From: DRYM01 sp964526225
GTDB lineage: Archaea; Thermoproteota; Thermoprotei_A; EX4484-217-1
Direction of reading: 5' to 3'
Assembly (NCBI GenBank): GCA_964526225.1
Contig: CAZGLL010000050.1
Span: 1 to 5,374, forward strand
DNA length: 5,374 nucleotides
Shown here: piece by piece, positions 4,893 to 5,374 of the stretch
How positions within the stretch are numbered: the first letter of the stretch is position 1
Layout: every line of letters starts with the position of its first letter
Translations under genes and position numbers: made by a program
The notes under the pieces: model-generated
The model's input: only the letters and a program-made list of their open reading frames with translations
What the model was told of the DNA's origin: nothing
The model's database searches: none

Positions 4893-4908
4893 ACTTAAAT
4901 ATTTAAGT
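4893..4908 (+). promoter_or_regulatory. palindromic TATA region of the ABC transporter gene
   Basis: ACTTAAATATTTAAGT is a perfect 16-bp palindrome with a TATA-type core (TTTAAG/TTAAAT on either strand). Transcription toward the ABC gene would begin near 4925, giving a leader of about 45 bases. Because it is symmetric it could also start antisense transcription toward the kinase, though the kinase has its own TATA element. Confidence 0.45.
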
Positions 4909-4947
4909 GAAAAAACTATTAGAGTATCTAGGAAGCTATAGTTATGG

Positions 4948-4969
4948 GATAACATTTTTCGGTGTTATC
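4948..4969 (+). promoter_or_regulatory. leader hairpin over the ribosome-binding site of the ABC gene
   Basis: GATAACA (4948-4954) and TGTTATC (4963-4969) are exact reverse complements separated by eight bases, TTTTTCGG. Two further U-G pairs could extend the stem in RNA. The GGTG Shine-Dalgarno at 4961-4964 lies partly in the stem, and the structure ends one base before the ATG at 4971. It could control translation in the messenger, or be a DNA operator downstream of the transcription start. Confidence 0.4.
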
Positions 4970-4970
4970 G

Positions 4971-5374
4971 ATGGTTAATGTTCGTGTCGAAAACCTTGTT
5001 AAGCGGTATGGAACTACTGAGGCTTTAAAAAAGATTAATCTTGAAGCACGAAGCGGCGATCTCGTATGCATACTTGGACCGAGCGGTTCCGGCAAATCAA
5101 CATTGTTAAGGATAATTGCTGGACTCCTTAAACCCGATGAAGGAAGAGTATATTTTGATGGTGTTGATGTAACGAACATTCCTCCATGGAAAAGAGAAGT
5201 AGGTTTTGTTTTTCAGAATATAGCATTATTCCCGCATATGACTGTCTACGACAATATAGCATTTGGCTTAAAAATAAGAAAGATACCTAAGGAGGAAATT
5301 AATAAGAGAGTAAAGGAGATGCTTAAATTAGTTAGACTAGAAGGCTATGAGAAAAGAAAGCCTCATCAACTAAG
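4971..5374 (+). CDS. ABC transporter ATP-binding protein, MalK/PotA-like, partial
   Basis: This is the N-terminal 134 residues of an ABC-type importer ATPase that couples ATP hydrolysis to solute uptake at the inner face of the membrane. Visible elements: the aromatic A-loop Tyr13 in VKRYGTTEAL, Walker A GPSGSGKST (36-44), LLRIIAGLLKPDEGRVYFDG, the Q-loop at Gln82 in REVGFVFQNIALFPHMTVYDN, and the helical-domain segment IPKEEINKRVKEMLKLVRLE. The window ends at PHQLS, right where the LSGGQ signature should follow, so Walker B and the switch region are not seen. The FVFQNIALFPHMTVYDNIAFGL pattern is typical of the sugar, polyamine, sulfate and iron importer ATPases (MalK, PotA, CysA, FbpC). The neighbouring sugar kinase makes a carbohydrate the favoured substrate, by inference only. 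The ATG at 4971 has GGTG six bases upstream; an in-frame GTG at 4962 is the alternative. Confidence 0.93.
   Translation, partial: MVNVRVENLVKRYGTTEALKKINLEARSGDLVCILGPSGSGKSTLLRIIAGLLKPDEGRVYFDGVDVTNIPPWKREVGFVFQNIALFPHMTVYDNIAFGLKIRKIPKEEINKRVKEMLKLVRLEGYEKRKPHQL

Noticed and set aside
4928..5179. Minus-strand open frame of 83 codons
   Set aside because: It is antisense to the Walker A region of the ABC ATPase gene.
1..5374. CRISPR arrays, tRNA or rRNA genes, transposases, attachment sites
   Set aside because: No regularly spaced repeats, cloverleaf-like segments or transposase-type coding signals were seen on either strand.

Overview
The window looks like chromosomal DNA of an AT-rich, probably thermophilic archaeon, most likely a member of the Thermoproteota (crenarchaeotes). 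The evidence is archaeal-style TATA elements about 26-30 bases upstream of apparently leaderless GTG and TTG starts, heavy use of AGA/AGG (Arg) and ATA (Ile) codons, and archaeal-looking versions of common enzyme families. I could not run a search, so the lineage is an inference.

Layout, left to right. (1) A minus-strand nitroreductase-family flavoprotein gene starts at 541 and runs off the left edge; its frame is broken once at about 353-371. (2) Divergent from it, starting at a probable leaderless TTG at 636, is an intact YbaK/ProX-type aminoacyl-tRNA editing-domain gene on the plus strand. (3) The 500 bases from 1107 to 1603 hold no intact gene but carry a degraded minus-strand coding remnant with in-frame stops and at least one frameshift, preceded by a perfect 14-bp palindrome. 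(4) A minus-strand polytopic membrane protein of an uncharacterised family follows (1604-2569). (5) Divergent from it is a plus-strand acetamidase/formamidase locus (2707-3600). It adds up to a full-length protein of about 300 residues but is split into three overlapping reading frames. (6) A minus-strand sugar-kinase-like protein of the BadF/BadG/BcrA/BcrD ATPase (N-acetylglucosamine kinase) family occupies 3824-4825. (7) Divergent from it, an ABC transporter ATPase gene starts at 4971 and runs off the right edge just before its signature motif.

The best functional story is the right-hand divergent pair. A kinase of the amino-sugar/hexose type and a MalK/PotA-like ABC ATPase share a 145-bp control region. 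That region contains a 14-bp inverted repeat, a 16-bp palindrome with a TATA core, and a 7-bp-arm hairpin that covers the ABC gene's Shine-Dalgarno site. This suggests co-regulated solute (possibly sugar) uptake and phosphorylation.

The most notable feature of the window is its number of frame breaks: one in the nitroreductase, two in the acetamidase, and several lesions in the 1141-1559 remnant. Two breaks lie in A runs and could be sequencing errors. One acetamidase break lies exactly at a canonical -1 slippery heptamer (T TTA AAG) and also forms an ATGA stop/start overlap, so recoding or coupled translation deserves a test. I found no CRISPR array, RNA gene, insertion sequence or complete new system.
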